Source: Chitinophaga pinensis
Lineage (GTDB): Bacteria; Bacteroidota; Bacteroidia; 2-12-FULL-35-15
Assembly (NCBI GenBank): GCA_945879015.1
Contig: CAMCUO010000030.1
Location: 1-34,101, forward strand
Reading direction: 5' to 3'
DNA length: 34,101 nt
The notes beneath the pieces were generated by a model that was not told the origin of the DNA, searched no databases, and worked only from the letters and a program-made list of their open reading frames with translations. Both the position numbers and the translations under genes were made by a program. Every line of letters begins with the position of its first letter. Within the stretch, counting starts at the first letter, position 1. Shown here piece by piece: positions 8,989 through 17,782 of this stretch.

Positions 8989-9495
8989 ATGAAAAAAATA
9001 ATCATCATCTTCATCGCATCATTTTTAAGCCTAAGTGTCTCTGCACAGTTAATGTCTTTAGGGTTTGTTAAAAACTGCATGACCTATAACCGGACAGCCT
9101 ATACCAATGAGCTTTTTAGGAAACATTATTTTACAGTGGAAAATGCAATTGCAAGTGCACAAAATAATTTATTGATTGGGGCAATGTCGTATTCCAACGA
9201 AAAAGTTCCTGCCAATGGAGAAATAAAAGTGTTGTCGCTAATTACTGATAAACAACAAATAACAGAAATTTATTTTGTGAACGGACCGAAGAATGATTAT
9301 TCAAAAAACTTTACGGAAGTTTATAATCAAATGGTTTCTTTCTTCGACAATCAAATCGTTTTCAAGAGTGAGAAGTACAAAGTGGATGTAACAAAATTTA
9401 CGAAGGACAAAGTATACTATTACGTTTATAAACTGAAAGAGATTCCGGTTATTGTGGTTGCGAATATGAAATTGGATGAGACTTATTTTAAGTAG
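8989..9495 (+). CDS. Small secreted protein, unknown function
   Basis: 168 residues with a clear signal peptide (MKKIIIIFIASFLSLSVSAQ, cleavage after Ala-Gln or close to it). The mature part is mixed alpha/beta, with no motif I recognise and no sorting domain or lipobox, so it is probably periplasmic or surface-associated. Only two cysteines are present in the full protein, one just after the signal peptide (KNCMTY). It lies downstream of the cyclophilin gene in the same direction but separated by the palindromic repeat, so co-transcription is possible but not shown. Function unknown. Confidence 0.8.
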   Translation: MKKIIIIFIASFLSLSVSAQLMSLGFVKNCMTYNRTAYTNELFRKHYFTVENAIASAQNNLLIGAMSYSNEKVPANGEIKVLSLITDKQQITEIYFVNGPKNDYSKNFTEVYNQMVSFFDNQIVFKSEKYKVDVTKFTKDKVYYYVYKLKEIPVIVVANMKLDETYFK

Positions 9496-9505
9496 GCATT
9501 AGCTC

Positions 9506-9536
9506 AATCCTCCTAGCCCCCTTTTCAAAGGGGGAA
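9506..9536. repeat. Dispersed G/C-run hairpin repeat, family B copy 1
   Basis: AATCCTCCTAGCCCCCTTTT then CAAAGGGGGAA. CCCCCTTT (9517-9524) pairs with AAAGGGGG (9527-9534). The reverse complement occurs almost unchanged at 31722-31753. It lies between convergent genes and may double as a terminator. Confidence 0.75.
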
Positions 9537-9561
9537 TAAAAAAATTTCGATTAGCCTTTCG

Positions 9562-11007
9562 CTACTTCAGCTTTATACAAATATTCTTAGGCTCCGTAAA
9601 AAAGTGTAGCGCTTCAAAACCACCTTCACGGCCTACTCCTGAGCTTTTTACACCTCCGAATGGAGTTCTCAAGTCGCGCAGAAGCCAACAGTTGATCCAC
9701 ACAATTCCTGTATGAATATTATTTGCCATACGATGAGCACGTGTTAAATTTTCTGTCCATACAGTTGCTGCTAAACCATATTGTGTTGCATTTGCATAAA
9801 GTAATGCTTCTTCTTCTGTATCAAAAGGCATGATCGTAACAACCGGTCCGAATATTTCTTCCATGTTGGTTCTGCAATTGTAGGTTAAACCTTCTATCAC
9901 TGTCGGAGCAATGTAATAGCCTTCCGCAAATTCTCCATCTAATTTCACTTGTGTTCCTCCGCACAATACTTTTCCGCCTTCTTGTTTTGCTAGTTCTACA
10001 TAAGATAAAACTTTTTCCATATGAGGTTTCGAAACTACTGCACCAATTCTTGTATCATCTGCTGCAGGATTTCCAACTTTCATTTTCTGTACTCGTGAAA
10101 CAAATTCTGTTTTGAATTTTTCGAATAGTGAACGTTCAACCATAATTCGTGAACAGCAAAGACATATTTGTCCTTGATTGGCGAAGGACGATTGCAAAGT
10201 GGTTTTTATCATTTTTTCAAAATCACAATCAGCAAAAATGATGTTTGGATTTTTTCCTCCAAGTTCTAAGGATAATTTTTTAAACATGGGTGCGGCAATT
10301 TTTGCAATTTCAGCACCTGTTTTTGTTCCACCGGTAAAAGAGATTAAAGGAATTTTCGGATGAGCTGTAATCGCTGATCCAACTTTTTGTCCGTATCCAT
10401 GAACAATATTTAAAACACCTTTTGGTAAACCCGCTTCAATACATAATTCAGAAAGCAAATAGGCGGTCATTGGAGTTACTTCCGAAGGTTTTGCCACAAC
10501 ACAATTCCCTGCAGCAATAGCCGGAGCAATTTTCCAAGTAAATAAATACAAAGGTAAATTCCAAGGGGAAATACAACCAGCAACACCAACAGCATTTCTC
10601 ACTGTGTAATTGATAGCAGTGTCTTCCATCGAATGGCTTTCGGACGCATAATGTAAAATGCCCGTAGCATAAAAATGAAAATTCGCAGCAGCGCGAGGAA
10701 TATCTACCAGCTTAGCCAATGAAACAGGTTTCCCATTATCAACCGATTCAGCAACAGCCAACCGTTCCATGTTTTTATCAATCAAAGCTGAAATAGCTAG
10801 CATGATACGAGAACGTTCATCTTTTGGAGTATTACTCCAAGCTGGAAATGCATTTTGTGCAGCTTCTACAGCCAATTCAACGTCTTTTTCATCCGAATCG
10901 GGAATAAGTGAATATACTTTTCCTGTCGCAGGATTATAGTTATCGATGTACTGTTTGCCAGTTGGCTCAATCAGTTCTCCGTTGATGTAGTTCTTTATTT
11001 TTAGCAT
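9562..11007 (-). CDS. Aldehyde dehydrogenase, aminomuconate/hydroxymuconate-semialdehyde type
   Basis: 481 residues, full length for the NAD(P)-dependent aldehyde dehydrogenase superfamily. Visible motifs are the NAD-binding FTGGTKTGAEIA, general-base Glu248 in SLELGGKNP and catalytic Cys282 in NQGQICLCCSR; the spacing of 34 residues is standard. Nearby are PWNLPLYLFTWKIAPA and EEIFGPVV. The GQICLC context and overall length resemble 2-aminomuconate- or 2-hydroxymuconate-semialdehyde dehydrogenases (ALDH8-like). That would place it in kynurenine or aromatic ring-cleavage catabolism, and a RidA protein elsewhere in the window (25068-25484) fits the next step. Substrate is inferred. The left inverted repeat of the GxxExxY cassette starts 6 bp beyond its start codon, so its promoter must lie inside or beyond that cassette. 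Confidence 0.9.
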   Translation of the reverse strand: MLKIKNYINGELIEPTGKQYIDNYNPATGKVYSLIPDSDEKDVELAVEAAQNAFPAWSNTPKDERSRIMLAISALIDKNMERLAVAESVDNGKPVSLAKLVDIPRAAANFHFYATGILHYASESHSMEDTAINYTVRNAVGVAGCISPWNLPLYLFTWKIAPAIAAGNCVVAKPSEVTPMTAYLLSELCIEAGLPKGVLNIVHGYGQKVGSAITAHPKIPLISFTGGTKTGAEIAKIAAPMFKKLSLELGGKNPNIIFADCDFEKMIKTTLQSSFANQGQICLCCSRIMVERSLFEKFKTEFVSRVQKMKVGNPAADDTRIGAVVSKPHMEKVLSYVELAKQEGGKVLCGGTQVKLDGEFAEGYYIAPTVIEGLTYNCRTNMEEIFGPVVTIMPFDTEEEALLYANATQYGLAATVWTENLTRAHRMANNIHTGIVWINCWLLRDLRTPFGGVKSSGVGREGGFEALHFFTEPKNICIKLK

Positions 11008-11013
11008 ATGATT

Positions 11014-11769
11014 GAACGCGGATATAGCGGATTAAAACGGGTTAATTTTTTGTGTTAGAATAGCTTAGCTAAACGGATTTGAATGGATTTAATTTCAAAA
11101 CAGATTTTTCAAATAATAACCTGTGTAAATCCCTTATATCAGTGTTATCTGTGTGCAATCCTCTTATTGTTATTAGTAAATATTTTTCTCTTAAACTCTG
11201 GTGCTTTTCCAAAGTTAAGTAAAAGTCCGACTTCTATTTCAGTGGCTTTCAAATAATTTACAAGTTGAAATTCGTGCTCTTCAGCAATCCCTTCTGCTGC
11301 CTTTAATTCAAGGATAATCTTGTCTTCTACAATTATATCTGCGAAGTAATTTCCTATCTTGACTCCTTTGTAAAAAACGTCAATTGACCTTTGCTTTTCA
11401 CATTTCAATCCCATATCAGTAAGTTCAATAAACAAAGCATTTTCGTAAACACGCTCAAAAAATCCATACCACAGCTCGTTATAAACTTTATAATAAGCCT
11501 TTATGATCTTATCAGTGATCTCCCTGTTCAAAAAATCTATAATATGTGTGTAATTTTAATTATTATTCAGCTTTAACAGCCATTATCGCACGAATATATA
11601 AATCAAAAAATCCGACATAATCATATTAAACGCTTAAGTTTAAAATCCAAGAAAAAAATCCGCGTATTTAATATCCGTTAAAAAGTTATTTAGTAGTCGT
11701 AATTATCGTCGCACATAAATACAAAAGAAAAATCCGCGAAAACCCTTTTTATCCGCGTCATCCGCGTTC
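11014..11769. mobile_element. Inverted-repeat-bounded cassette carrying a GxxExxY gene
   Basis: The left end (11014-11043) reads GAACGCGGAT-ATA-GCGGAT-TAAAACGGGTT. The reverse complement of the right end (11741-11769) reads GAACGCGGAT-GAC-GCGGAT-AAAAAGGGTT. These are matching terminal inverted repeats of about 30 bp enclosing 756 bp with a single gene. Further ATCCGCG words occur inside the right half (about 11659 and 11732), and the left half has related strings (AAATCCCTTATATCAGTG, about 11127). No transposase is present and I see no convincing target duplication. The 316 bp from 11532 to 11847 hold only these repeat words and AT-rich DNA. Confidence 0.6.
11145..11531 (-). CDS. GxxExxY protein (PD-(D/E)XK-like, unknown function)
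   Basis: 128 residues, typical for the GxxExxY family. The family motif is present as G23-F-F-E26-R-V-Y29. A nuclease-like core follows, with an acidic residue in YFADIIVEDK and then ILELKA, the spacing expected for a PD-(D/E)XK fold. The C-terminus (EVGLLLNFGKAPEFKRK) matches the family ending. These proteins are widespread in Bacteroidota and often lie in rRNA intervening sequences or among repeats; the biochemical role is not established. Here the gene is intact and lies alone inside a cassette with about 30-bp terminal inverted repeats, which suggests it travels with, or is tied to, those ends. Start at 11531, where the frame opens with MNREITDKIIKAYY as in relatives. Confidence 0.85.
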   Translation of the reverse strand: MNREITDKIIKAYYKVYNELWYGFFERVYENALFIELTDMGLKCEKQRSIDVFYKGVKIGNYFADIIVEDKIILELKAAEGIAEEHEFQLVNYLKATEIEVGLLLNFGKAPEFKRKIFTNNNKRIAHR

Positions 11770-11847
11770 CCTTGGACTGATATTTAAGCCTGTTAAATTA
11801 TGTTAAGTGGGGCATCTACAGCCTCTAATCCCTTATTTTTGTTAAGA

Positions 11848-13464
11848 ATGATGAACCGGGGAAACATACGAACTATCACCATCGTGGCAAGCTTGGCATT
11901 ACTGGGTTTGGTTGGGATTCAAATCTATTGGGTGAATAATGCTATTACTCTTGGTGAACAGCGTTTTGAACAAAGCGTAAACGAAGCTTTGAATAATGTT
12001 GTTTTACGTATGGAAAAGCATTCAGCAGCAGCTAAAATCACTCAAAAATTTAATTTCAGAAAACAAGGAATTATTACTGCAAGCCTGAGCGGACCGCAGA
12101 ATAAAAACAGAAATTTGGTTTGCGATTCCTTAACTGATATGACTAATTGTATTATAAAAAACAATAATGTCAATGTAAAAATTATCGAAGAATATTCAAC
12201 CGATTCAAATGGTGTAGTTGTAAAAAAAATGCGTCAGAAAGAATATTCCAGCGATACTGCTGCTTCTGGCAATTTCCACAATCGCGTAAAAGCAGATGGA
12301 CCCTCATTTTTTCAACAATTTGCTTCCGAGTCGAATCAAAACTGGATTTCACATAAAAATGAGATGGTGAATGATATTTTTGATGAATTGGTGAGTGTAA
12401 GTGTTTACAATGGAGTGAGCCAAAAAATGGATACCGTTCTTTTAGATTCTGTTCTAAAGTTCGAACTATTGCAAAAAGGAGTTTCTGCCGATTATATTTT
12501 TGCAGTAACAGCCTCTAAAAATATTCCAATTGATTCGGTTGCTCTTTCCGAAAGAGGAAAAAAAATATATGAGTCGCCCTACAAAGTAAATCTTTCCCCT
12601 GATAATATATTTATCAAACCGAAATTCCTTTCTGTATATTTTCCACATCAACATCGTTATTTAGTCAGTTCCATGTGGGGATTGCTTTTGGTTTCGTTGG
12701 CATTCATGCTTACACTGATCATTTCATTTTATCATACAATCTCTACTATTTTTAAACAAAAAAAATTATCAGAGATTAAAAACGATTTTATTTCTAATAT
12801 GACCCATGAGTTCAAAACACCTATTTCCACTATATCTTTAGCTGTAGAAGTGTTGAATGATAAGTCGGTAGAAAAATCGCAAGAACGTGTAAGTAATTAT
12901 GTAAAAATGATTGGTGATGAAAACAAGCGCTTGAGTTTGTTAGTTGAAAATATTTTGCAAACAGCAATTTTAGATAAAGGAGAATTTAAACTAAAGCTTC
13001 AGAATATTGATATTCACACATTGATTGAACAAACATTTACAAACATTAAATTGCAGGTAGATAACAAGGAGGGACAAATTACTTCTCAATTAAATGCAAC
13101 AAAGGCAATCATTAATGCTGATAGGGTTCATATCACGAATATTCTTTTTAACTTGATCGACAACGCATTAAAATATTCAAAAGAAAATCCGAGTATTATA
13201 GTAAGCACAAAAAACGATAATGAAGGAATATTTATTTCTGTTCAGGATAATGGAATCGGGATTAGTAAAGACAATCAAAAACGGATTTTCGACACCATGT
13301 ATCGGGTTCCTACCGGAAATATTCACAATGTAAAAGGATTTGGATTAGGTTTGAGCTACGTAAAAGCTGTTGTGGAAAAGCATGGCGGTTCTGTAAAAGT
13401 TGAAAGTGAATTGGGTAAAGGAAGTATGTTTACGTTGTATTTGCCATTTGAAATAAAAAATTAA
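11848..13464 (+). CDS. rprX: Sensor histidine kinase, RprX-like
   Basis: I place the start at 11848 (or 11851), which begins MMNRGNIRT directly before the first membrane helix (ITIVASLALLGLVGIQIYWV). An earlier in-frame ATG at 11800 adds an unlikely leader. Order: TM1, periplasmic sensor region of about 260 residues, TM2 (WGLLLVSLAFMLTLIISFY), HisKA with the H-box HEFKTP (His codon 12805-12807), N-box NILFNLIDNALKYS, G1 DNGIGIS, and G2 GFGLGLSYV. Autophosphorylation on the H-box His and transfer to the partner 12 bp downstream (13477) are expected. Resemblance to Bacteroides RprX is from recall and is stronger for the partner. The sensed signal is unknown. A TATTTTTG at 11834-11841 could be a -7 element, but no -33 TTTG is found at the right distance. 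Confidence 0.88.
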   Translation: MMNRGNIRTITIVASLALLGLVGIQIYWVNNAITLGEQRFEQSVNEALNNVVLRMEKHSAAAKITQKFNFRKQGIITASLSGPQNKNRNLVCDSLTDMTNCIIKNNNVNVKIIEEYSTDSNGVVVKKMRQKEYSSDTAASGNFHNRVKADGPSFFQQFASESNQNWISHKNEMVNDIFDELVSVSVYNGVSQKMDTVLLDSVLKFELLQKGVSADYIFAVTASKNIPIDSVALSERGKKIYESPYKVNLSPDNIFIKPKFLSVYFPHQHRYLVSSMWGLLLVSLAFMLTLIISFYHTISTIFKQKKLSEIKNDFISNMTHEFKTPISTISLAVEVLNDKSVEKSQERVSNYVKMIGDENKRLSLLVENILQTAILDKGEFKLKLQNIDIHTLIEQTFTNIKLQVDNKEGQITSQLNATKAIINADRVHITNILFNLIDNALKYSKENPSIIVSTKNDNEGIFISVQDNGIGISKDNQKRIFDTMYRVPTGNIHNVKGFGLGLSYVKAVVEKHGGSVKVESELGKGSMFTLYLPFEIKN

Positions 13465-13476
13465 TAAATTAGAACT

Positions 13477-14172
13477 ATGGAAAAAACAAAAGTATTATTG
13501 GTAGAAGATGATCCGAACTTAGGAAGTCTTTTAAAAGAATATCTGGAAGCAAAAGGATATTCAACTGTTTTGGCAACAAACGGCAAACAAGGCTATGATG
13601 TTTTTTCGAAAGATAAATTTGGAATTTGCATTTTGGATGTGATGATGCCAATAAAAGATGGATTTACATTAGCAAAAGAAATCAGAGCACTTGATGCCAA
13701 TATTCCTATCATGTTTTTAACAGCAAAATCTATGAAGGAGGACGCCATTGAAGGCTTTACTTTAGGAGCAGATGACTATATGACAAAGCCATTTAGCATG
13801 GAAGAATTGTTGTTACGTATCAAGGCGATTTTGCGAAGAACAGATAATAAAACAATTAAAAACGCTGACCAAGAAGAATTTAAAATCGGGAAATATAAAT
13901 TTGATTATAAACATCAGATATTGGATTTAAAAGGTGTTCAGCATAAACTTACTACTAAAGAAGCTGAATTATTAAAATTACTTTGTTTACATATCAACGA
14001 TGTATTGGATAGAAATTTCGCATTAAAATCCATTTGGAATGATGATAATTATTTCAACGGAAGAAGTATGGATGTATACATTGCAAAACTCAGAAAATAT
14101 TTAAAAGAAGATACTGCTGTAGAATTAATTAACGTGCACGGAAAAGGATTTAAGTTGTTGACAGGAAAATAG
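13477..14172 (+). CDS. rprY: OmpR-family response regulator, RprY-like
   Basis: 231 residues. The receiver domain (about 1-120) has the acidic pair in VEDDPNLG, the phospho-acceptor Asp in CILDVMMPIKDG, and the conserved Thr and Lys in FLTAKS and TKPFSMEE. A winged-helix DNA-binding domain occupies about 135-231 (KLTTKEAELLKLL, RSMDVYIAKLRKYLKED, NVHGKGFKLL). The sequence strongly recalls RprY of Bacteroides, including DDNYF and RSMDVYI. It lies 12 bp after the kinase stop, so the two form one operon. The gene ends 17 bp before the end of the convergent lamin-tail gene, with no obvious hairpin terminator between them. Confidence 0.92.
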   Translation: MEKTKVLLVEDDPNLGSLLKEYLEAKGYSTVLATNGKQGYDVFSKDKFGICILDVMMPIKDGFTLAKEIRALDANIPIMFLTAKSMKEDAIEGFTLGADDYMTKPFSMEELLLRIKAILRRTDNKTIKNADQEEFKIGKYKFDYKHQILDLKGVQHKLTTKEAELLKLLCLHINDVLDRNFALKSIWNDDNYFNGRSMDVYIAKLRKYLKEDTAVELINVHGKGFKLLTGK

Positions 14173-14189
14173 ATTTTGCTCGCAGATTT

Positions 14190-17100
14190 TTACAACTTCC
14201 CTGCTAACACGCAAGTCTTTTTGTAATGCTTTACTGTACCAGATAAATCAAACACTTCGAAGTAGAAAATATAAATTCCGATTCTTGCTTTTTCTCTGTC
14301 ATCGTTTATTCCATCCCAAGAGAATGTTCCTTTTACACCTAACAATTCATTATGAATTAAGTGCTTTACAATTCTCCCTTTGTTATCGTAAACATTTACG
14401 TTAGCAGTAAATCCAGGAGTATCAAAATTATAATTGATATTCACAACATCTTCCACTCCATCTTCATCTGGAGAAAATATTTCAGGCGTAACTTCAATTG
14501 CATCTTCGGTTTCACCCGCATCTGAATATTGTGAATTTTTGTATGCAGGAGTTGCAAAAACAGCTTCAGCTGCCGAATGCCAATTTGTTCGGTCTTGTGT
14601 TGGCCTATCAAAGTCAATTCGTTCCAATGAAATTCCTTCTGTTACTGTCAGCAATCCGAAATGCATATTATCGTAATATTTAAAATTGTCGATGATGTCT
14701 GTTGCTGTCGACAAACAAACTGTTCCTCCATCATCATTCATTGTCGGGAGATTAGACATCTCTACAAACCCTCCCGGATTAGTTGTTGCAAAATGTGTTT
14801 GAACTATTGCACCATTTTCACTTAATAAAATATACTCTTGCGGAAAAATTAAATAGCCATCTGTAGAAATCGTTTCCGCACCGGTAATCATGTTTGTGAT
14901 CGTATCATATTCAGAAACAGAAATTGTTTTTAAATCAATTACTTTATTCGAACGATTATAAATTTCTACAAAATCAAACCCTGGTGTTGCTGGATTAAAT
15001 AAAATTTCGTTAATGACAATATCGTTTGGAGAAGCAGGTTCAGGAATGGCGAAGCGAGCTGAATTATCTGTTCCCAAAGGATTTCCAACACAATCTGTAA
15101 TCGCATTATTTACAGCGATTGTATAAATTGTTCCGATAGACAAAATAGTTCCTAAACTTAATCTCACACTTTTAAAATCAGGAGAAATTACTTGAACACT
15201 TGTTGGATTTCCTATGCTATTATCAATTGTATAAATCGCAGGATTTGTCATCGAAGCACTATCCAAAGATTCATTAAAATATAATTGAATAGTATCGTTT
15301 GCAATAACACTCACACGGACAACTTGTGGTGGTGCAAGATCTGGGTTACTCGCAGAAACTGAATTTTGCACTCCTGGTGTTCCTCCATCTGAACTATTTG
15401 AAGCGCGCCAGTTATCCATTCCTTCACATGGATTTGACGGGTCGATTTGTTCTAAACTCCAGCCTCCATCTTTTTTTGCAGTATTCTGATACCAAGCATC
15501 CGTGTAAGATACGGTTGAAATAACTGTTCCTTGTGGATTTCGTAATGTAAGTGTTTGTCCGGTATTTGTTAAAGACGGAAAACTAATTAATCCTTCTGCA
15601 TTAATCCCTGCAGGCATTCCGGCTAAGCCTAATGCAGATGTTAATACAATAAAACTATCGGCAGGAATAATAATACTTGGTAAAATTTTGGTACTTGATC
15701 CTGCAGAAAATTTCCAGTTATTTAAATTGATTGGAAAAGCTGTTTTATTATATAACTCCACATATTCGTTGTTTGGTAAAATAGTAAGAACAGGATCTGG
15801 GTCAGCCATTATTTCGTTGAACACCACATCAAATGGTTTTACAATGTAATAAGAGAATGTTGTAACTACAGGAGTAAGAATATTTCCTGAGCAATCACTT
15901 TGATTTGATAGCGTTAAAGTATACGTTGAATCAGACATTAAAGAAGTTCCTAAAATTAAATCCACGCAAGTAAGTGCAAGATTTGCTGTATCTGTTAATG
16001 GATTTCCAATTCCATTGCTGATGAAAAAATTTGCAGGTAAAATTAATTGCGATGCATCCAATGCTTCCGAAAAACAAACCGTAATATGTGTTGAGTCAAC
16101 AACTGTTACGCTTGCAATGGCTGGAGATGTTACATCAGCAACAATTGAGTAAACACTGTTTTGAATTCCAGGAGTTCCACCTGCAGCATTTGTAGAAGCA
16201 ATCCAGTTGCTTATTGCTGGACAAGCAAGTGGTGCATTTGGATTAATTAATTCCAGTGTCCACCCTCCATCATCTTTGATTGCATCCTGATACCAAGCAT
16301 CTAAATAATTAACAGAATCAATTAAAGCAAGCGTATTGTCTTGCAATTGTAAATTATCTCCTGTATTATTTAAAGAAAGAAAAGAAGTTAGACCCATTGT
16401 GTTTCCGAATGGAGTAAACAAAGCAGTATCAGCAATCGGACAAAGAATTAAATATTGATTAGGTGCTAAAATAAAATTTCCAAGTGTTCCTGTTGAAGTT
16501 CCATCAGTAAATTTCCAGCCATTCACATCAAATGTGTTTGTGCTCTTGTTATAAATTTCTACGAATTCAAAAGCAGGAAGACCAACAACTGGAGATGGGT
16601 CTGCGTAAATTTCGTTTATTATAATATCTTTATAGATTGCTGTAACTGGAGCAATGTAAGTAAAAGTAGTATTGGCAGTTGTAATTGAATTTGCACTCAA
16701 ATCCTGAACATTGATTACAGTTAAAGTGTTTAAGAGCGCAGTTGTAAATGTTGTTGCAAACGTTAAATGCACCAAGCTAAAATTTGTAACATCACGTGTA
16801 GCGACAGAAGGATTTCCTAAACCATTATCCGCGGAATAATTTGTAAGTGTTTGTGATGTTGTCAGATCAACATTTTCATCAAACAAAACATCTACTTGCG
16901 TGCTGGAAATAACTGTTGAAGAAACAATTGTTGGTGCAGTTAAATCTAAAATAATTGGACCGACATATATATCATCGTAAAAATGTTTTAGATGAAAAGT
17001 CGCTGTAGATTGCTGAATAAAAATTCCGAAAAAGGAAGAAGTAGAAATAGCCGCATCGGTTACGCTTCCCTCTGTAAAATAGCTTGATCCTGTTCCAGTT

Positions 17101-17603
17101 AAATCACGTTTTAATGTCCACAAATCGGCTGCATCACGTGTTACTTTTATCTTGATAAGATTATTAGATAAATTTGTTTGTCCATCCAAACCATCTATTA
17201 TTTCTAGATTGGTTCCAGACGTTCTTTTATAAAGACTGATTTCATCTGTAGTATTTCCGATTCTAACAAAATAACCACTATGCGTGGTGCTTTGTAAATT
17301 TGCTGAATCAGAGGTCAAATATATATCGGTATAATTTGCCGAAGAAGTAGGGAATTGAAGATTAATATAAAGCTCCCACTGAGCATTAGTAGCTGTTGTA
17401 GATGGAGTACTTAACTGAAAGCCGTAAGATGGAGTTGTTGAATTTGATTTCAACTGTCCAGCTACCACCGTAAAATCAGCAGCATCACCACTCCACACAG
17501 GGGCAGCAGTAAAATCACCATCGGTGAAATTATCCGATACTTGAGCAGTAGCAAACGAAGTAATGAATAAAAAGAGTAGAAGTATCGAACGCATGACTTT
17601 CAT
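14190..17603 (-). CDS. Large surface protein with three lamin-tail domains and Ig-like domains
   Basis: 1137 residues. Signal peptide about 1-20 (ITSFATAQ); concanavalin/LamG-like N-terminal region about 21-215. Ig-like (SbsA-type) and lamin-tail domains (LTD) then alternate: Ig about 222-315, LTD1 about 322-475 (INEIYADPSP, FVEIYNKS, GWKFTDG), Ig about 485-590, LTD2 about 593-745 (FNEIMADPDP, YVELYNKT, NNWKFSAG), Ig about 752-850, and LTD3 about 860-1020 (INEILFNP, FVEIYNRS). The C-terminus has EIFSPDEDGVEDV and a FlgD-like or gliding-type beta domain (VYDNKGRIVKHL, GTFSWDGINDD), which is probably the export and anchoring signal. Bacterial lamin-tail domains are extracellular and have no defined role; binding or cell-envelope scaffolding is inferred. 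Convergent with the RprXY-like operon. Confidence 0.88.
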   Translation of the reverse strand: MKVMRSILLLFLFITSFATAQVSDNFTDGDFTAAPVWSGDAADFTVVAGQLKSNSTTPSYGFQLSTPSTTATNAQWELYINLQFPTSSANYTDIYLTSDSANLQSTTHSGYFVRIGNTTDEISLYKRTSGTNLEIIDGLDGQTNLSNNLIKIKVTRDAADLWTLKRDLTGTGSSYFTEGSVTDAAISTSSFFGIFIQQSTATFHLKHFYDDIYVGPIILDLTAPTIVSSTVISSTQVDVLFDENVDLTTSQTLTNYSADNGLGNPSVATRDVTNFSLVHLTFATTFTTALLNTLTVINVQDLSANSITTANTTFTYIAPVTAIYKDIIINEIYADPSPVVGLPAFEFVEIYNKSTNTFDVNGWKFTDGTSTGTLGNFILAPNQYLILCPIADTALFTPFGNTMGLTSFLSLNNTGDNLQLQDNTLALIDSVNYLDAWYQDAIKDDGGWTLELINPNAPLACPAISNWIASTNAAGGTPGIQNSVYSIVADVTSPAIASVTVVDSTHITVCFSEALDASQLILPANFFISNGIGNPLTDTANLALTCVDLILGTSLMSDSTYTLTLSNQSDCSGNILTPVVTTFSYYIVKPFDVVFNEIMADPDPVLTILPNNEYVELYNKTAFPINLNNWKFSAGSSTKILPSIIIPADSFIVLTSALGLAGMPAGINAEGLISFPSLTNTGQTLTLRNPQGTVISTVSYTDAWYQNTAKKDGGWSLEQIDPSNPCEGMDNWRASNSSDGGTPGVQNSVSASNPDLAPPQVVRVSVIANDTIQLYFNESLDSASMTNPAIYTIDNSIGNPTSVQVISPDFKSVRLSLGTILSIGTIYTIAVNNAITDCVGNPLGTDNSARFAIPEPASPNDIVINEILFNPATPGFDFVEIYNRSNKVIDLKTISVSEYDTITNMITGAETISTDGYLIFPQEYILLSENGAIVQTHFATTNPGGFVEMSNLPTMNDDGGTVCLSTATDIIDNFKYYDNMHFGLLTVTEGISLERIDFDRPTQDRTNWHSAAEAVFATPAYKNSQYSDAGETEDAIEVTPEIFSPDEDGVEDVVNINYNFDTPGFTANVNVYDNKGRIVKHLIHNELLGVKGTFSWDGINDDREKARIGIYIFYFEVFDLSGTVKHYKKTCVLAGKL

Positions 17604-17677
17604 AAAATATCTATGTAAATATAAGAAAAAGGGCTCAAATTCGGATTAAGAAAAGATTAAATAATTAGCTCAAAGTT

Positions 17678-17708
17678 TTTGCCGATTAAAAAAAACAAAT
17701 TAGCTTTG
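17678..17708 (+). promoter_or_regulatory. Bacteroidota-type promoter of the asd leader
   Basis: TTTG at 17678-17681, a 19-bp spacer, then TAGCTTTG at 17701-17708, an exact match to TTTG-N19-21-TAnnTTTG. The predicted transcription start is near 17713-17716, immediately before the leader-peptide ATG at 17717. No other promoter is visible between the downstream terminator and asd. Confidence 0.7.
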
Positions 17709-17716
17709 TTGCATAA

Positions 17717-17782
17717 ATGAAAATAATATTGAAAAATAAAAAGCACGGTAAGAAACACTTCCAAAGCGGAAAGGTAAACTAG
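17717..17782 (+). CDS. Putative lysine-rich leader peptide of asd
   Basis: A 21-codon frame, ATG at 17717-17719 and TAG at 17780-17782. It starts MKIILKNKKHGKK. Seven of the 21 residues are Lys, five of them in codons 6-13, using both AAA and AAG. It begins within a few bases of the predicted transcription start, and its last codons overlap the segment GGAAAGG (17768-17774), which can pair with either side of the downstream structure. Lysine is an end product of the pathway served by asd, 117 bp downstream of the peptide stop. A function as an attenuation peptide is inferred from this layout. A chance Lys-rich frame in AT-rich DNA is the alternative. Confidence 0.5.
   Translation: MKIILKNKKHGKKHFQSGKVN

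Noticed and set aside
11008..11775. Target-site duplication flanking the GxxExxY cassette
   Set aside because: The bases just outside the two inverted repeats (ATGATT and CCTTGG) do not match.
11800..11847. Earlier ATG at 11800 as the histidine kinase start
   Set aside because: It adds 16 atypical residues before the membrane helix, whereas MMNRGN at 11848 places the helix at the N-terminus as in relatives.
14434..14683. Plus-strand small frames opposite the lamin-tail gene
   Set aside because: They are antisense shadows without start context, family match or independent signals.
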